Shown here piece by piece: positions 36,975 through 48,800 of a stretch of 64,000 bases of DNA (position 1 is its first letter; each line of letters begins with the position of its first letter). Origin of the DNA: Cenococcum geophilum 1.58 (Eukaryota; Ascomycota; Dothideomycetes; Gloniales; Gloniaceae); NCBI GenBank assembly GCA_001692895.1, contig KV748182.1, positions 1,740,341 to 1,804,340 of the forward strand, in the 5' to 3' direction. Below the pieces are notes generated by a model, which worked only from the letters and a program-made list of their open reading frames with translations, did not search any database and was not told the origin of the DNA. Position numbers and translations under genes: made by a program.

Positions 36975-37182
36975 TTTCTTAGACGTAGTATTATGTATTT
37001 AAAGGACTACAGTCCCTACCTAGGTAGTTCTCTTTTTTATAGTAAATCTTGGAATATAATTAGAGTTAATTTATTAGGTAACCTACTTTACTAGTTATAT
37101 TTACGCTATTAACTTCTTATTTACCTATATACCTAGCCTATTAATAAGTCTACCATAGTATTTCCTACTAGGCTTTATTATA
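36975..37182 (+). repeat. outer gypsy 3' LTR, second part
   Basis: Matches the reverse complement of the inner gypsy LTR (AGTCCCTACCTAG, ATTAGAGTTAAT, ACCTAGCC) and ends GGCTTTATTATA for the expected GGCTCCGTTACA. The two parts total about 396 bp against 421. Confidence 0.8.
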
Positions 37183-38299
37183 ATATCCGTAATAAAACTT
37201 ATAGATATCTACTTCTATAGGTTATTAAAACTATTCCTAGCTATATTAATTACCTTATCTAGCTTAACTTTATAGGTATTATTTAATATTAACTGCTTAA
37301 GGCTCCCTTTAAGTATATAAAGTAAACTTACTAATAACTTAATATTAAGTCTTTTAGTAATAGTTAAAGTTATTATAGATAATATAAATATTATTATAAA
37401 TAGATAAAGACTTAATTGGTTTCTTAAAGGTTATTAGCGCTAGAAGGGCTAGTAGAATTAATAAAACCTCCCTTAAAATGTTTAGCTAGCCTAAGCTTTT
37501 TAGCGTTAAGAGTTTTATAACTATTAATTAGACTAAGGCTATATAAGAAAGATAGTATATAGCGCTTTATACTAAGCGCTTAAAGATATAGACTAAGTAA
37601 ACAAGTAAAACTATTTATAGAGTTTTAGGCAAACCCTAAGAGAAATATAGAGGCAACTATAACTATATATCCGCCGTATGGATCTTAACTATATTCCTCT
37701 CTATTTAGTATAAATATCCCCTTAATAAGCTAGAATAATAGCGGGCCATACTACTAAATAAACTTAGCCATATTCTTAAAGTTAATATCCTAAAACTCTA
37801 TATCTAAAGTTTATATATTAAAGGGGCCGTGTTATAATTATAGTTAGTAGAGCTCTTTTTAGATATAGTGGATAGTATAGATTATTAGCGTTATATAAAT
37901 ATTATCCCTATTAATAAGTTCTTATATTTCCTTATCCTCTAGTAAAGAAATAAATAGGTCCCCTATTTTCTTTTTCTTTCTATTACCTCTATACCCGTTC
38001 TCGCTTTCTAAGTACTTAGAGACTAGTATATTTTTAAAAAAAAAAACCAGCCCTATTAACGTAGAAGGTCCTTAATAATATTAACCTTCTCTTTCTTTAA
38101 TATCTTTATCCAACTAGCAGATAGAATATCTACTAGAATATTCGCTAAAATATCCGCTAGAAAATCCGCCAGAAAATCCGCTGGCCATAGAGAGGGCTAG
38201 CGCCGTAGGCGTAAGCGTTTAACGTTAGTATTTACTGCGCGGCTCGGCAGTGCAGAGGTAGAATTAGGGCCTCTACGGCGACGAATTCCTTTTAACGTC
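37183..38299. other. unassigned RIP-mutated sequence
   Basis: TA-rich DNA between the outer gypsy LTR and the right inverted repeat. The minus strand reads short stretches between stops without a recognisable domain. Four near-repeats of AAAATCCGC(C/T)AG type lie at about 38138-38184. 38185-38310 is GC-richer and little mutated. Confidence 0.5.
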
Positions 38300-38550
38300 G
38301 CGCGTATATAAGGAGCTAAAGATCTTATAGCTTTATAGAGTAGGCTTTTCTCTATAATTTAGTATAATTTTTATGTTAATAGGTATTATAGGAGGGTAGA
38401 TAAATTTCGTTAAAGTTAATAAGGTCTTCTTATATAAACCGTGTTTAGGTGCCTCAGACTAAGAAAACGATTACCGTCCTAAATCAGCTTAGCGGACAGT
38501 GCGGATATTCCTATATCCGCAATCGATTTCTTAGTCTAAGCTTCTGAGGT
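38300..38550 (-). repeat. right terminal inverted repeat
   Basis: Reverse complement of the left repeat with C-to-T/G-to-A type differences, including the TGCGGATAT palindrome. A degenerate further copy of its tip (AATCGTCTGGTCTGAG) lies at about 38557-38572. Confidence 0.8.
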
Positions 38551-38728
38551 AAGTTAATCGTCTGGTCTGAGCTTGCTGACTATTCTTTACAAGGCCTAAG
38601 GCGTACTCAGCCCCACTTCTTTTACCATCGTGATTCACCTACCTTGACGCTTTGTCGGCAGTGTCGCGCTGGGACCACTGGTCAAGAAGGCTTTATTACG
38701 GCCACCGTACTCCCTAGTCGCAGTGAAC
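38551..38728 (+). promoter_or_regulatory. ankyrin gene upstream region
   Basis: 178 bp of unique, unmutated DNA between the inverted repeat and the start codon. The inverted-repeat tip with its hairpin therefore lies within 200 bp of the gene. No defined promoter element was recognised. Confidence 0.4.
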
Positions 38729-40684
38729 ATGAGTTTCGGCTTTAGTGTTAACGATTTCATTACCCTTGGAACACTCGCTTGGAACGTCTATAAGTCCTGC
38801 AAGGAGGCTCCAGAAAGCTTCGGGAATATCTCTGCAGAGATCTTATCTCTGCATGTTGTGCTCAAAGAGGCTGAGGAAGTAGTATTTGCGGCGCCTGTAA
38901 CATCGGAAAGACGAGCTAGGATCGAGGCAGTGACAGACGGGTGTCACTGTGTGGTGACAGATCTGCAGAACCTCGTGCAGAGGTATCAGGGCCTCGACAC
39001 ACAGTGCAGGCGAACTTGGGATCGGTTGAAATGGTATTCTGAGGACATTGCCGAGCTGAGATTTCGACTGATAGCAAATGCTACATTGCTTACGGCATTG
39101 ATAAGGTGAGTACATCCGCCACGCTGTACAACATTGATACATTATAGAGCCTGGTTCTAATGTGGTTCTCTATGTTTTAGTACGTGTCAATTTACTGTCG
39201 AGAAGCAACTACATGCCTTTATACGAGAGTCAAACGAAGGGAAGCGTGAGGGCTCAGTCATCTCAACGCAGACGGTAGACTCCCTCTCTCCTGATGAAAG
39301 GGAAGTCTGGCGAAATATTCGGAAAGAACTCGAAGGGGCTGGCATAACTGTGGCTGCTTTTGAGACCAACAAAGACTTCATCCTTAGTTGGCTGAGGGAA
39401 GCAATAGCAACAGGAGCCTTCGGATGGCAAACGTTCAACAGTGCTTCAGCCACGGTACCATTTGAACTGCCCTTTGCTGAGGAATCACCCGGTTTTCTAG
39501 TGACTAAGTCTCCAAGTGCAAGCCATATGCCACCACACACGAAAGTTAAAAGACCCAAACTATCAATTGCTCTATTCCAAAAATCGTCTATCGGGAGTCC
39601 TCGGATCCCACAAGTTCCTGCATTAGCGGCAAATCGCCTATTGAACAAGCTTAGGTGGAATAATCTATTGAACGATAAGTTGCTTAATGCAGCAAGGACC
39701 GGGGATCTGCTCCAGGTCAAGGAACTACTTAGTTCCGGTGTCAACGTAAATTCTCATGATCCCGAGAGCAGAACCACAGCGCTGCATGAGGCAGCTATGA
39801 ATGGGCGATTTGAAAGCCTGCAACTGCTTCTTGAGCAGGGAGCTGATGTTAATGCGAAAGATCTCTCTGGTGATACAGCGCTGCACCTAGCATCTTCCAA
39901 TGCACATAATGAGGCAGTGCAATTGCTACTTGAGAAGGGAGCTCACATTAATGCTAGTAATACTGCTGGGTATACGGCACTGCATGAGGCAGTATTCCAG
40001 GCGCACAACTCAACAGTATTACTGTTACTTCAAAATAGAGCCGACATTGATGCAAAGGGTAATGGCGAGGATACTGCACTACATCTGGTGGCCAGAGAGG
40101 GGCACAAAGAGTTAGCTCTTCTACTTCTGCAAAATGGGGCAAGCACCAAAGAGGAAAACTGTGAGGGGTGGCTAGCAGTACATGATGCAGCATGGGAAGG
40201 ACACAAAGCGATAATCTCGTTGTTACTGGACAATGGGGTCAACGTTGACACGCAAGATGCTTATGGAGGCTCGGTGCTGCAATTTGTATCCTACCGGGGT
40301 TATATTGACATTGTGCTGATGTTACTATCTAGAGGCGCTGATGTCAATTTAAAATCGGTGTTGAGGAAATATATTTGGGATGGAGACAACGAATCATACG
40401 AAAGGATAGCGGAACATCGGACACCGCTACACGAAGCGGCTTGGGCCGGGCAAAGAGCAATTGTCGAGGTGCTTCTGAAGAATGGAGCTGACCTCCAGGC
40501 AACAGATCAGCGTGGGCGTACAGCACTTCACTGCGCAGCTAGGAATGGACATCTTGAGACTGTGAAGCTCCTAGTACAACATGGGGCCAGTACCGAGGCA
40601 CGACAAGTTTATGGAGAAACTGCGCTGGAAGAGGCTGTCAGCCACGGACACGAACCTGTTATAACACTGCTAAGCCACAAGTGA
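38729..40684 (+). CDS. ankyrin-repeat protein with fungal N-terminal signalling-type domain
   Basis: Two exons, 38729-39105 and 39181-40684; the 75-nt intron (GTGAGT...TTTTAG) preserves frame and gives 626 residues. The ATG at 38729 is used; an in-frame GTG lies two codons earlier. Residues 1-126 begin MSFGFSVNDFITLGTLAWNV and are helical and hydrophobic-patterned, like the N-terminal domains of fungal STAND/NLR-type and ankyrin proteins. Residues 127-290 are a linker with a charged helical part. Residues 293-626 hold ten ankyrin repeats (TALHEAA, GADVNAKD type); the seventh has an insertion of about 18 residues. No NACHT or NB-ARC domain lies between, so it is a short two-part protein. It probably binds a partner protein; a role in recognition or signalling is inferred. 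It stands alone between two RIP blocks yet is unmutated. Confidence 0.85.
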
Positions 40685-40860
40685 AAGGAAACAATCTCTA
40701 CGACCTTTAACAGAGAAGAGTACTATTCTGTCCAATATCGGGATTATTTCTGCCCTATTCCGGAATAGATTATCCTTAAAGAGGAGCAAACTATATATCG
40801 CTTTAAGCGGCTTTATTCCGGAAAAAGATTTATTATTATTATTTATTCTTGATTAACGTC
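40685..40860 (+). other. ankyrin gene 3' region
   Basis: Unmutated DNA with a CTATTCCGGAATAG palindrome (about 40757-40770) and an ATTATTATTATTTATT run; probably the 3' UTR. The RIP block begins near 40860. Confidence 0.5.
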
Positions 40861-41200
40861 TAAGGGTCCTTCGGTTACACCTCCGTTACAAATATGGAGG
40901 CTCCATATTGTAACGGAACCGGAGCTCAAATCTGAATATAAGGGCGTCGTTCGGTAGATCTAACGCCGTTTAAATATGGAGCTCCTCCATATCGGTAAGC
41001 GCGTCAAATTTGCAAGCTATACCGTATACAGTAGTTGAAATGAGGTTCTTGGCTCCGTTTTAATATGTAGCTTCGAGCTCCCGTTACATATTCCGTTTCA
41101 ATCTGGAGCTCTCGCATTTGCGCCCAAGTGACGACTTCTTGTCAGTGTCCAACAGCCAGCGTCCAGCGAGCTTTGAGGCCTTACCTCTCGCTCGCTGCCA
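40861..41200. mobile_element. PIF/Harbinger-like MITE fragments
   Basis: Begins AGGGTCCTTCGGTTAC and holds a second start GGGCGTCGTTCGGTAG at about 40947. Later parts (ACCGTATACAG, CATATTCCGTTTCAATCTGGAGC) resemble the interior of the element at 13479-13842. Complete borders could not be set. Confidence 0.5.
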
Positions 41201-44200
41201 CCAATCAAATCGCTCGCTGTTCGCTGTTAGCCTAATTTCCTAATTAGGCAAATTGTAGAGATTTAATAGTGTTTTATACTAGATTTTTAGCAGCACCTCT
41301 GTATATACAATATTGACATTGCCTAATTAAAAACTAGCCTTAACTTATCTAGTATAGTATTTAAATACAGTAGAAAGCGCTCGGCACGTACACGAAGGCT
41401 TAAATAAGGTAGGTAGTAAAGAAGGTAGTAAGGGCTCTGGAGGCTCTATTTTAGTATTAGATTTTAATTTAATACAAAGCTTTAGTTAAAGAAGCTTACT
41501 AAGCTAGTGTTTCTGCCTCCGTATTTAACTTATAGCCAGTAAGATTAATATTAAAGCCTATTAACTGTCACAGCGACTCAGTCAATCGAGACACGAGCGC
41601 CGTAAAGAACGTATGCAAGCCTGTACAATTGGATTGTCTATCGACGAGGATATCAAGATGAGGAGCAGAAGGTGGAAAAGGACACGTCTATATACATATA
41701 CCAAGGCTCAAGCGAGCCCCCTGACTAGATCCGTTACGGAGCCGTAACATTAACTAGGGCGTAGTTAAGGCTCCGTTGGTATTAATGCAGTTAATTAAAC
41801 TACTTAATAAAAGGCCTTTAAGCAGCCACTATTTCTAATATTAATCTGCTTTAATTGTATTGGCCAACAATCTATTACGCTTATTAGTAACAATCTTTTT
41901 GGCTTAACTAAAGACTTATTTATATATAGAGCTTATAGTTAGTATTAAAAAACATATTAAGAGCAATTTTGGTAAGCGTTAGATAGAGAATTTAACCGAC
42001 TTTAAGCTACTAGGTAAGAGGGTTAGGAACAACATTATTTACCTTATTACTATTATTGGTACGGATTTTAATAAACTTAAGGCCTGCGTTATAGTAGCGA
42101 TTAAGCTTGCTAGCAAGCTTAATACGCTTTTAACTACGCCTAGAGGAAGTAAGGCTCTCGTCTATAACTAATAACTGCGCATATGTATTAGCTGAATCGT
42201 TATTGGATATATAAGGAACCTTTCTATATTATAGCTTAACTAATTCCTTATCTTCCTTATCGTCTTAATTATTAATATAGTTAGTAAATATAGTTTCTAT
42301 ACACCGCTTAGCGTGCTTTTACTATTAAGGCTACCGTTTCTACTCATTGCGAAAGTAGGCGCGTTTAAGAGACGGATAAAGGATTACTATAGTAAAGTAG
42401 TAAGGGCTCTTGTCCTTTATTTTATTAAAATATTTATTAATCTTTTAGATAGCTATATTAACGCCTAATTTAAGAAAGGAGTTGCTTTTATTCTTAAGGC
42501 TTTACTAAGTTCGCTAGAGGATTTAATAAAGGAGCTCTATATTAGTAATTAATTCCTATAGAGCGCTATATAAGCCTTTAATACTAAGGCTATTAGCGTT
42601 GCCTTTTATACGCTTAGTAGCTAATATAAAAGGCTTTAGGATCTTAATAAGCTGCTCTACCTAATGTGTTTTATTACTTATCTGGTAATATTAGTCATCT
42701 AATAGCCCTAAAAACTATTAAAAAGTGGAAAAACTGCACCTTAATATCTTGATAACGGCTTAATAATAAATTCTGAAATTTTATAATTAGCCTTTTATAC
42801 CTATTTTAGACCTCTTATTAGATTTAAAAAATAATCTATTAAGTAGCTCTAAAAATATCACAATTTAGCTTAAAATTGGGGGCTAAACCCTAATATTTTA
42901 ATAATGGCCGGGCTTATTACACTAAAACTTTATTAAAAGTCTTAATATAGGTATAAAAGGCCAATTATAAATTTTTGGAATTTATTATTAAGCCGTTATC
43001 AAGATATTAAGGTGCAGTTTTTCTACTTTTTAGTGGTTTTTAAGGCTATTAGATAACTAATATTACTGGATAAGTAATAAATTACGTTACTTCTAATTAT
43101 TATTAGTAAACGAGTCCTGATTTAGATTGTAACTATTATTAGTAGGCTTCCTCTAAGTAAGTAAATATTTATTAATTGCCTTTTGAAGAAGTAATGCGCG
43201 GCGGAGTATAAAGTAGGTAGAATTCCACCGAACGCCTCTATCCTTAATAAGCGGAAGCTCTGCGTAATTAAATAGCTTGTCCTCTATATAGGCCTTAAGC
43301 TAATTCTTAGTAAAGTCTTTACGACGTCCTAGTAATTATATAATGTATTTAACGATATTATATATTTTGCTAGCGAAGCCTTTCTACCATATAAGGTCGA
43401 ATTTAGCTTAGTCGCTTATACTAATTAAAAGGTATTTAAGCTTATTTATGCCTTTACTATATATCAGAGCCTTAATAATATGGTTAATAATATAACCAAC
43501 ACACTAAAGCCGTTCCTTTTTAGGCACTAAGAGGCTTTATAAAAGGTAATTATAGAGGTCGTTGTTATTATAGGCATTATTAGTTATTAAGTAACTAAAC
43601 TTAAAATTAAATTAATACTTTCTAATTACCTCTACTAAAGCCATTGCGATATTTTTAGCAGTATATAATCCTTATAGTTATAAAAGCCCTAAAAGTACTA
43701 ATTAAAGTTTGCTGTCTTTATTAATAAAATAAGCCACTATACTAAGTAGTAATATTCCATTTATAGACGTCCAAATGTTATAGCTAAGGTGGATTTTACT
43801 AAGCGTGGTAGGAAGGAGGTCTTTAATATTAATATGTTACTATTTAAATAAGGTCTTAATCTAATCGCTTAATAATATAGGTGCCTTTATAAGACACTCC
43901 TATATTTAAAAATAATTAAATATAAGAAAAGCATGTGTCTAAGCACTAGTGGCTTAATAGAAGGTAATATCCTATAGGATTGTCCAATTAATATATACTT
44001 AAATATAGCCAGCTACTTAAAACAGCTAGCGTTTATAGCCACCTCTTAAAGTAGATAAAGCTTAAGCAGCTGCTTTAAATGGGCTTAATATAATTAGTAA
44101 TTATATATTACTCTTATAGCTTCTAGGGCCTATATTAATATTATACTTTAATCTTAAATGGCTAGTAATATAATCGTTGCCATTAATTATAAGTAGAGCA

Positions 44201-44800
44201 CTTAGTTTTTAAGCTAAGTAGAAAATTTTATACAGCTAGAGTCTCTTTATGCCTATAGGACCGTTTTAAAAAAGGTCTGCTCTATACTGCTAAATAGCTA
44301 ATATTAAAGCTTTACTAGATATTAATCGCTTATAAAGAACCTAGTATCTATATTTACTAGTAAGCTTACCGTACTTTTATAGGTAGAGATTATCCTAGTT
44401 AATAGGAAAGATATATCTATAGTTCTAATTAGTTAGAGGAGGCTTTGGTAATATACTAGCGGAGAAAGGATTGTTTTAATCGCCCGATTTAATATTATTA
44501 TCAATTAGAAGGGGGGAGGAAGTAGTTAATTAATAAAGCCTTAATATTAAAGAGCTTAATTAACGTATAGATTATAGAGATAATAAAGAAGAAGTAGAAG
44601 AAGAAGCTCTGCTACCTAGTTAGCGCATAAAAAGAAAGGTTCTTTACATAGTGGTAGTTAACTTTTAGTAAGATATTATGTAGGTACCCTAACGCGTACG
44701 CGGAGAAAGTTAGATAAGCGAGAGTTTCTTAGGAGTTTCTTACTAGCTAATCCTCCAAATATTAACCAAATATCCTTATAATCTACAAAAAGCTTTAAGA
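41200..44800 (-). mobile_element. hAT transposon, RIP-mutated
   Basis: Transposase on the minus strand read through stops. RWNSTY lies at about 43240-43205 and LKRAYF near 42370. The C-terminal dimerisation region (QAKKIVTNKRNRLL, QWLLKGLL) is at about 41.95-41.78 kb. The coding part is about 44.45-41.75 kb. It is split by the foldback element at 42669-43082. Exact ends and the 8-bp duplication were not found; less mutated patches lie at 41110-41230, 41575-41720 and 44830-44960. Confidence 0.75.
42669..43082. mobile_element. foldback element A
   Basis: About 414 bp. The two halves are reverse complements for about 180 bp from each end (TTATTACTTATC at the tips), with a roughly 60-bp centre. 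The segment CACCTTAATATCTTGATAAC is shared with foldback element B. It interrupts the hAT transposase frame. Confidence 0.82.
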
Positions 44801-45660
44801 CACTAAAATTCTTCCTTACCTTACCGCTACGGTATCGAGCTGTCAGCGCGCTGTCGACTTTATCGCTTGCTAACTCTAAATAGAGACCGCTCGCTGGTTG
44901 CTTATTGACCCGAGGTACGAGTGGTCTATTACTTTTAGGTAGTTGGGTATTTGAATTTTCAAACTCTTGCCAAGCCTGCTTTTAATTGGTCTAAATAAAA
45001 ACCGTAGGTAGTATCTACCTGCAGAATACACGTGACGAATATTAAAATATTTAAGATTCCACTATTAATAAACTAACCTTTTTATTGGCGTCTTTATTAA
45101 TACTACTATACGCGTCTTAATTATAGTAGAACCTGCTTTAATTAAGTGTAGGAAGTATTATTTAATATAACCCCGTATTAATTTAATTAAAAACGGCCTA
45201 TCTACTAAGCTTTTAAAGTAATGTCAATCGTGTTGGTTAAAGGCACGTTTTCCCTATATATTGCTTCTACTCTTACTTAATTTCCTAGGGCTCTAAATAT
45301 AATTTAAATAGGCGGAAAGCAGAGCTTAGTTCTACTAAAATTCGTCCTATAAAGCGCTAGCGAAATACTTTACCTAAAACCGATACTAAAGATGTTTTTT
45401 TACCCCGCGGCTAGAATAGTAAGATATCCCTAAAATAGCTTAACGGCGGAAGATAATTAGGGCAATATAACGGGAGCACCGTATTCTTAATTGGCGGGGT
45501 GAAGCTTACTCGCCTACTCCTCCGCTATATACCATACATAAAGCTCTATATAGTAGAAGAGGCACTCTAAATAACCTAAATGCGTCCTTACCGAAACTAG
45601 CTTCTATGCCTGCTTTACCGCTAATACCTACTCTGCTGCTAATACTACCTTCCTTACGGT
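44800..45660. other. unassigned sequence between hAT and Helitron
   Basis: Mixed TA-rich and GC-richer patches; no recognisable protein. May include the right end of the hAT or the left end of the Helitron. Confidence 0.4.
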
Positions 45661-45662
45661 AA

Positions 45663-45833
45663 GCTCCCTCTTAGCAGGCTCCCTCTTAGCAGGCTCCCTC
45701 TTAGCAGGCTCCCTTTTCGCAAGCTCCCTCTTGGTAGGCTTCCTCTCTATAAGCTCCCTCTTGGCAGGCTCCCTCTCTATAAGCTCCCTCTTAGTAGGCT
45801 CCCTTTCCACAAGCTTCCTCTCCGTAAGCTTTA
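45663..45833. repeat. 15-bp minisatellite
   Basis: About eleven and a half tandem copies of GCTCCCTCTTAGCAG-type units. The minus frame stays open and would encode a five-residue repeat of the type AKREP. Probably repeat DNA rather than a gene. Confidence 0.8.
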
Positions 45834-45849
45834 ACTACGGCTATACTAC

Positions 45850-48800
45850 TACCTGTTTCGGCTGTCTATTGGGAGCGAATTAAGAAGTTTAGGAGTATAC
45901 TATAGGCTAAATGTATAAAGACATGCAGTTATTGTAAGGAGCGGTGGTTCTAAATAGGCCTAGTTATAGAGGGTAATAATATAGGTGTATATAAAGCCTG
46001 TATTAAGGATGCCAATAGCCTTAAGAATCTAACCCTTTCTCCTTTATTTAGTAAAAGCAATGGGCTTGATCTAGGGCCTATTTCTAGCTTCCTACCTATA
46101 CTTACCGCAGTGGAGGAGCTTCTAATTGCGCGCGTATACGTTTATTTGTAAGTCGTGCGTGTATATAGCCAGCAACATCGCTATACTGGCTATGTTTACT
46201 ACTTTGGCCAGAATATACTAAAGACTTAGAGTTAGCTACTATGGCTACCTACTAAACTCGATATACTAGTCGTAAGGCCTACGGCAGTAGAGGGTGGCGA
46301 ATACCTAAGTCGGCGGTTTACTAAGCGGTATACTATAAGGCGCTTTGCTATATTACTATGGCTTTACTTTCTAAAGGTCAATTATTTTAATTATTGTAAT
46401 GTTAAAATATATAGCACCTGGCTTACTAGCTTACCCGAAAATAGCTTTATATTAAATTAGCTACCTTATATTGATAAGTTAAAGTCTAATAATTCTGCTC
46501 CTATATAACGTCCTCTTGCTATTAATCCTCTACCTACTAAGCTTGGCAGTAATGTACTAGATGGCGAATTTAATGACAATATACTAGATACTTTGGTTCC
46601 TAATCTAGTACCTAACCTTAATAAATTAGAACTTTTAGGTCGCGAGGTTTAATACTAATAAGACTTATAAACAGGCCTAGAGGTTCCTATTGTGCGACAG
46701 ACACCTCTCTCTAAGCAATTAGCTAGTTTTATTATGCGTGGCGCCTTTCCTACTCTGTTTCCCTATAGTAAAGCCGACTTTAATATGCCACAAAGCCGTA
46801 TAGTTACCCTAGCTGCGTATGCCAAGCATATACTTAAGTATTAGGACAGTTGGTTTGGCCGCTACCCTTTATTTCGCTACTACGTGTTTAATCAGATTAT
46901 AAGAGAGTAAGCCCTTAATGCCACCCGCTTCCTTTACGGCTAATTAAATAAAAATAGTCTATCTTTAGATAAGCTTAATAATCTTATAAATAGTACTAGG
47001 GGTAACTAGGTTCTAAATAAGAGTGTATAGTATATATGGAAGCTTAAGGGCACTAGGCCTTACTAGAAGCAGAAGAGAAATAAGCTTACGGCTTATACTA
47101 AAAATATTAAAAGCGGGTCTCTATTCTTTATACTTAGCGCTACTAATCTATATTAGTATAATATACACTCTTATATACCTTAATTTAATAAATATAAGGC
47201 TGCTAATAAGGCTTAGCGCTACCGGATTGCTTTTTAGAATCTTAACGATAACCTATATATTACTGCTTACTGGCTACATCGCCGCTTCGATCTATTTAGG
47301 AAGCACATACTTATAGGTCTATTTAATAGCACTAACTTTTAGTCCTGATATAAGTAGTAGGCGCGAGGTAGCGGCTATATATATAGCTTTTTATGGAGTT
47401 TAATAGCCTTAAGGCTAGATCCGTTAACTAGTGAATTAAGGGCGGCTTTTGCTAAGCACTAGGCTGCTTTTATATCTATAATAAATCCTAATTAATCTAG
47501 GCCTCCCGATCTTTAATATTCTTCTACTCTTAGCTTTAAAGAACAGCTTAATACTAGTAAGCTTCTTACTGCCTGCTTTAATTGATTTCAACGGTACTGT
47601 AATTATACTAAATCTTACTGCTTAAGATTAAAGAAAGGCTCCGCTAGAGTGAAGGAGTGCCGCTTTTACTTTCTACGCTTTCTCCGCAATAAGGCCGCTG
47701 TATTAAAGGATTAAAATCCATATTACTAGACGTTCTGTCTATAGCGTAATAATAAGCTTCTTAATAGCTATAATTCAGCTATAATACTGGCGTGGATGGC
47801 AAATATTACAGTAGGGAAGAGAAGAAGTTAACTTCCTATTCGGAGTTACTCTAATTAGTACAGGCACACGCTAACAGTCTTTATACCTTTAGTTTAATAG
47901 TAACTAAGTTTATAAATAAGCTTATTACTAAACGCGATTAGTTAGCGTAGAAGGTATACTATCTACTTCTTAATATCCCCCTTTTTAAAGGCTTAAAGAA
48001 TATAGTAACTTTAGACTGCCGCTAGAAGGACGATTGAAGCGCTATATATAAGCTTAAGGATAGGCAACTAAGAGGGTATAGACTGTCAAACTATAAGAAA
48101 TATAAGCGCCGCCTAGATGGGGTAGAGGACGTTACTTTCCTTAATTTTCTACTCTATTTTAATTACTCTACTTATAAGCGTTAACTAAGAGCAAGGCCTT
48201 GAGTTATATTATACTTTCAGTAATATAAAGGCGATCCTTCCTATCCGCAGTATTCTAAGTTCTGCTATATAAAGCTTATTCTTTATTATCTATAATGGGA
48301 GTATAAGGAAGTGGCTACTTATACTAATAAATTCGGGGCCCCTAATTATATAGCTTCCTATTAGGCTTATATTGACTCTTATTAGCACCTACCTAACTAC
48401 TTCTATAATTAGAAACTAGAAAAAGGTTGTAAAACTACTAATAATATTAATAAGTTTAAGGGCGATTTCGCAGACGACTTAGAGCTATACTAGTCCTTTA
48501 AGGCCCTATATACCCACGTTTAAAATACTAATAGAGTTAAAATTAAGGATCCTAATAGGCTTGGTAATAGGGAGCTTAATTATAACTATAACTAGAGTAC
48601 GTATTAGGGTACGTACCCGCAGCTTAATAAGAGGACTTATTAGCAGGAAGTACGGCTATAGCCTTTACCGTAGAGCCGCCTATCCTAAATAGTAACTCCG
48701 TTCTCCTTACAACTAGGTTAGCGTTATGTCTATAATATTATAGTTAATTACTACAGGTAGATCTAAGTGGGCGTTAGCCCCTCCCTACTGCGGATTAATG

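Larger units (their letters stand above)
11178..38550. mobile_element. 27.4-kb RIP-mutated block bounded by inverted repeats
   Basis: Ends 11178 to about 11430 and 38550 to about 38300 are inverted copies of each other. They share a 100-bp foldback terminus and then a run containing CACGGTTTATATAAGAAG and TAGAGAAAAGCCTACTCTATA. Outside both ends the sequence is unique, unmutated DNA (MsrB promoter on the left, ankyrin gene promoter on the right). Inside, everything is TA-rich and made of nested retroelements. It may be one large inverted-repeat element later filled by retrotransposons, or two independent insertions of one repeat in opposite orientation. No clean target-site duplication was found. 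Confidence 0.55.

Noticed and set aside
11178..38550. Starship giant transposon
   Set aside because: No tyrosine-recombinase (DUF3435) captain and no typical cargo recognised; Starships also lack long inverted ends of this kind.
45628..45833. CRISPR-like array
   Set aside because: 15-bp units without spacers, in a eukaryotic genome: a minisatellite.
47023..47316. 97-residue hydrophobic plus frame
   Set aside because: Out-of-phase reading of the Helitron Rep region; Leu/Ile/Tyr-rich because the DNA is TA-rich.
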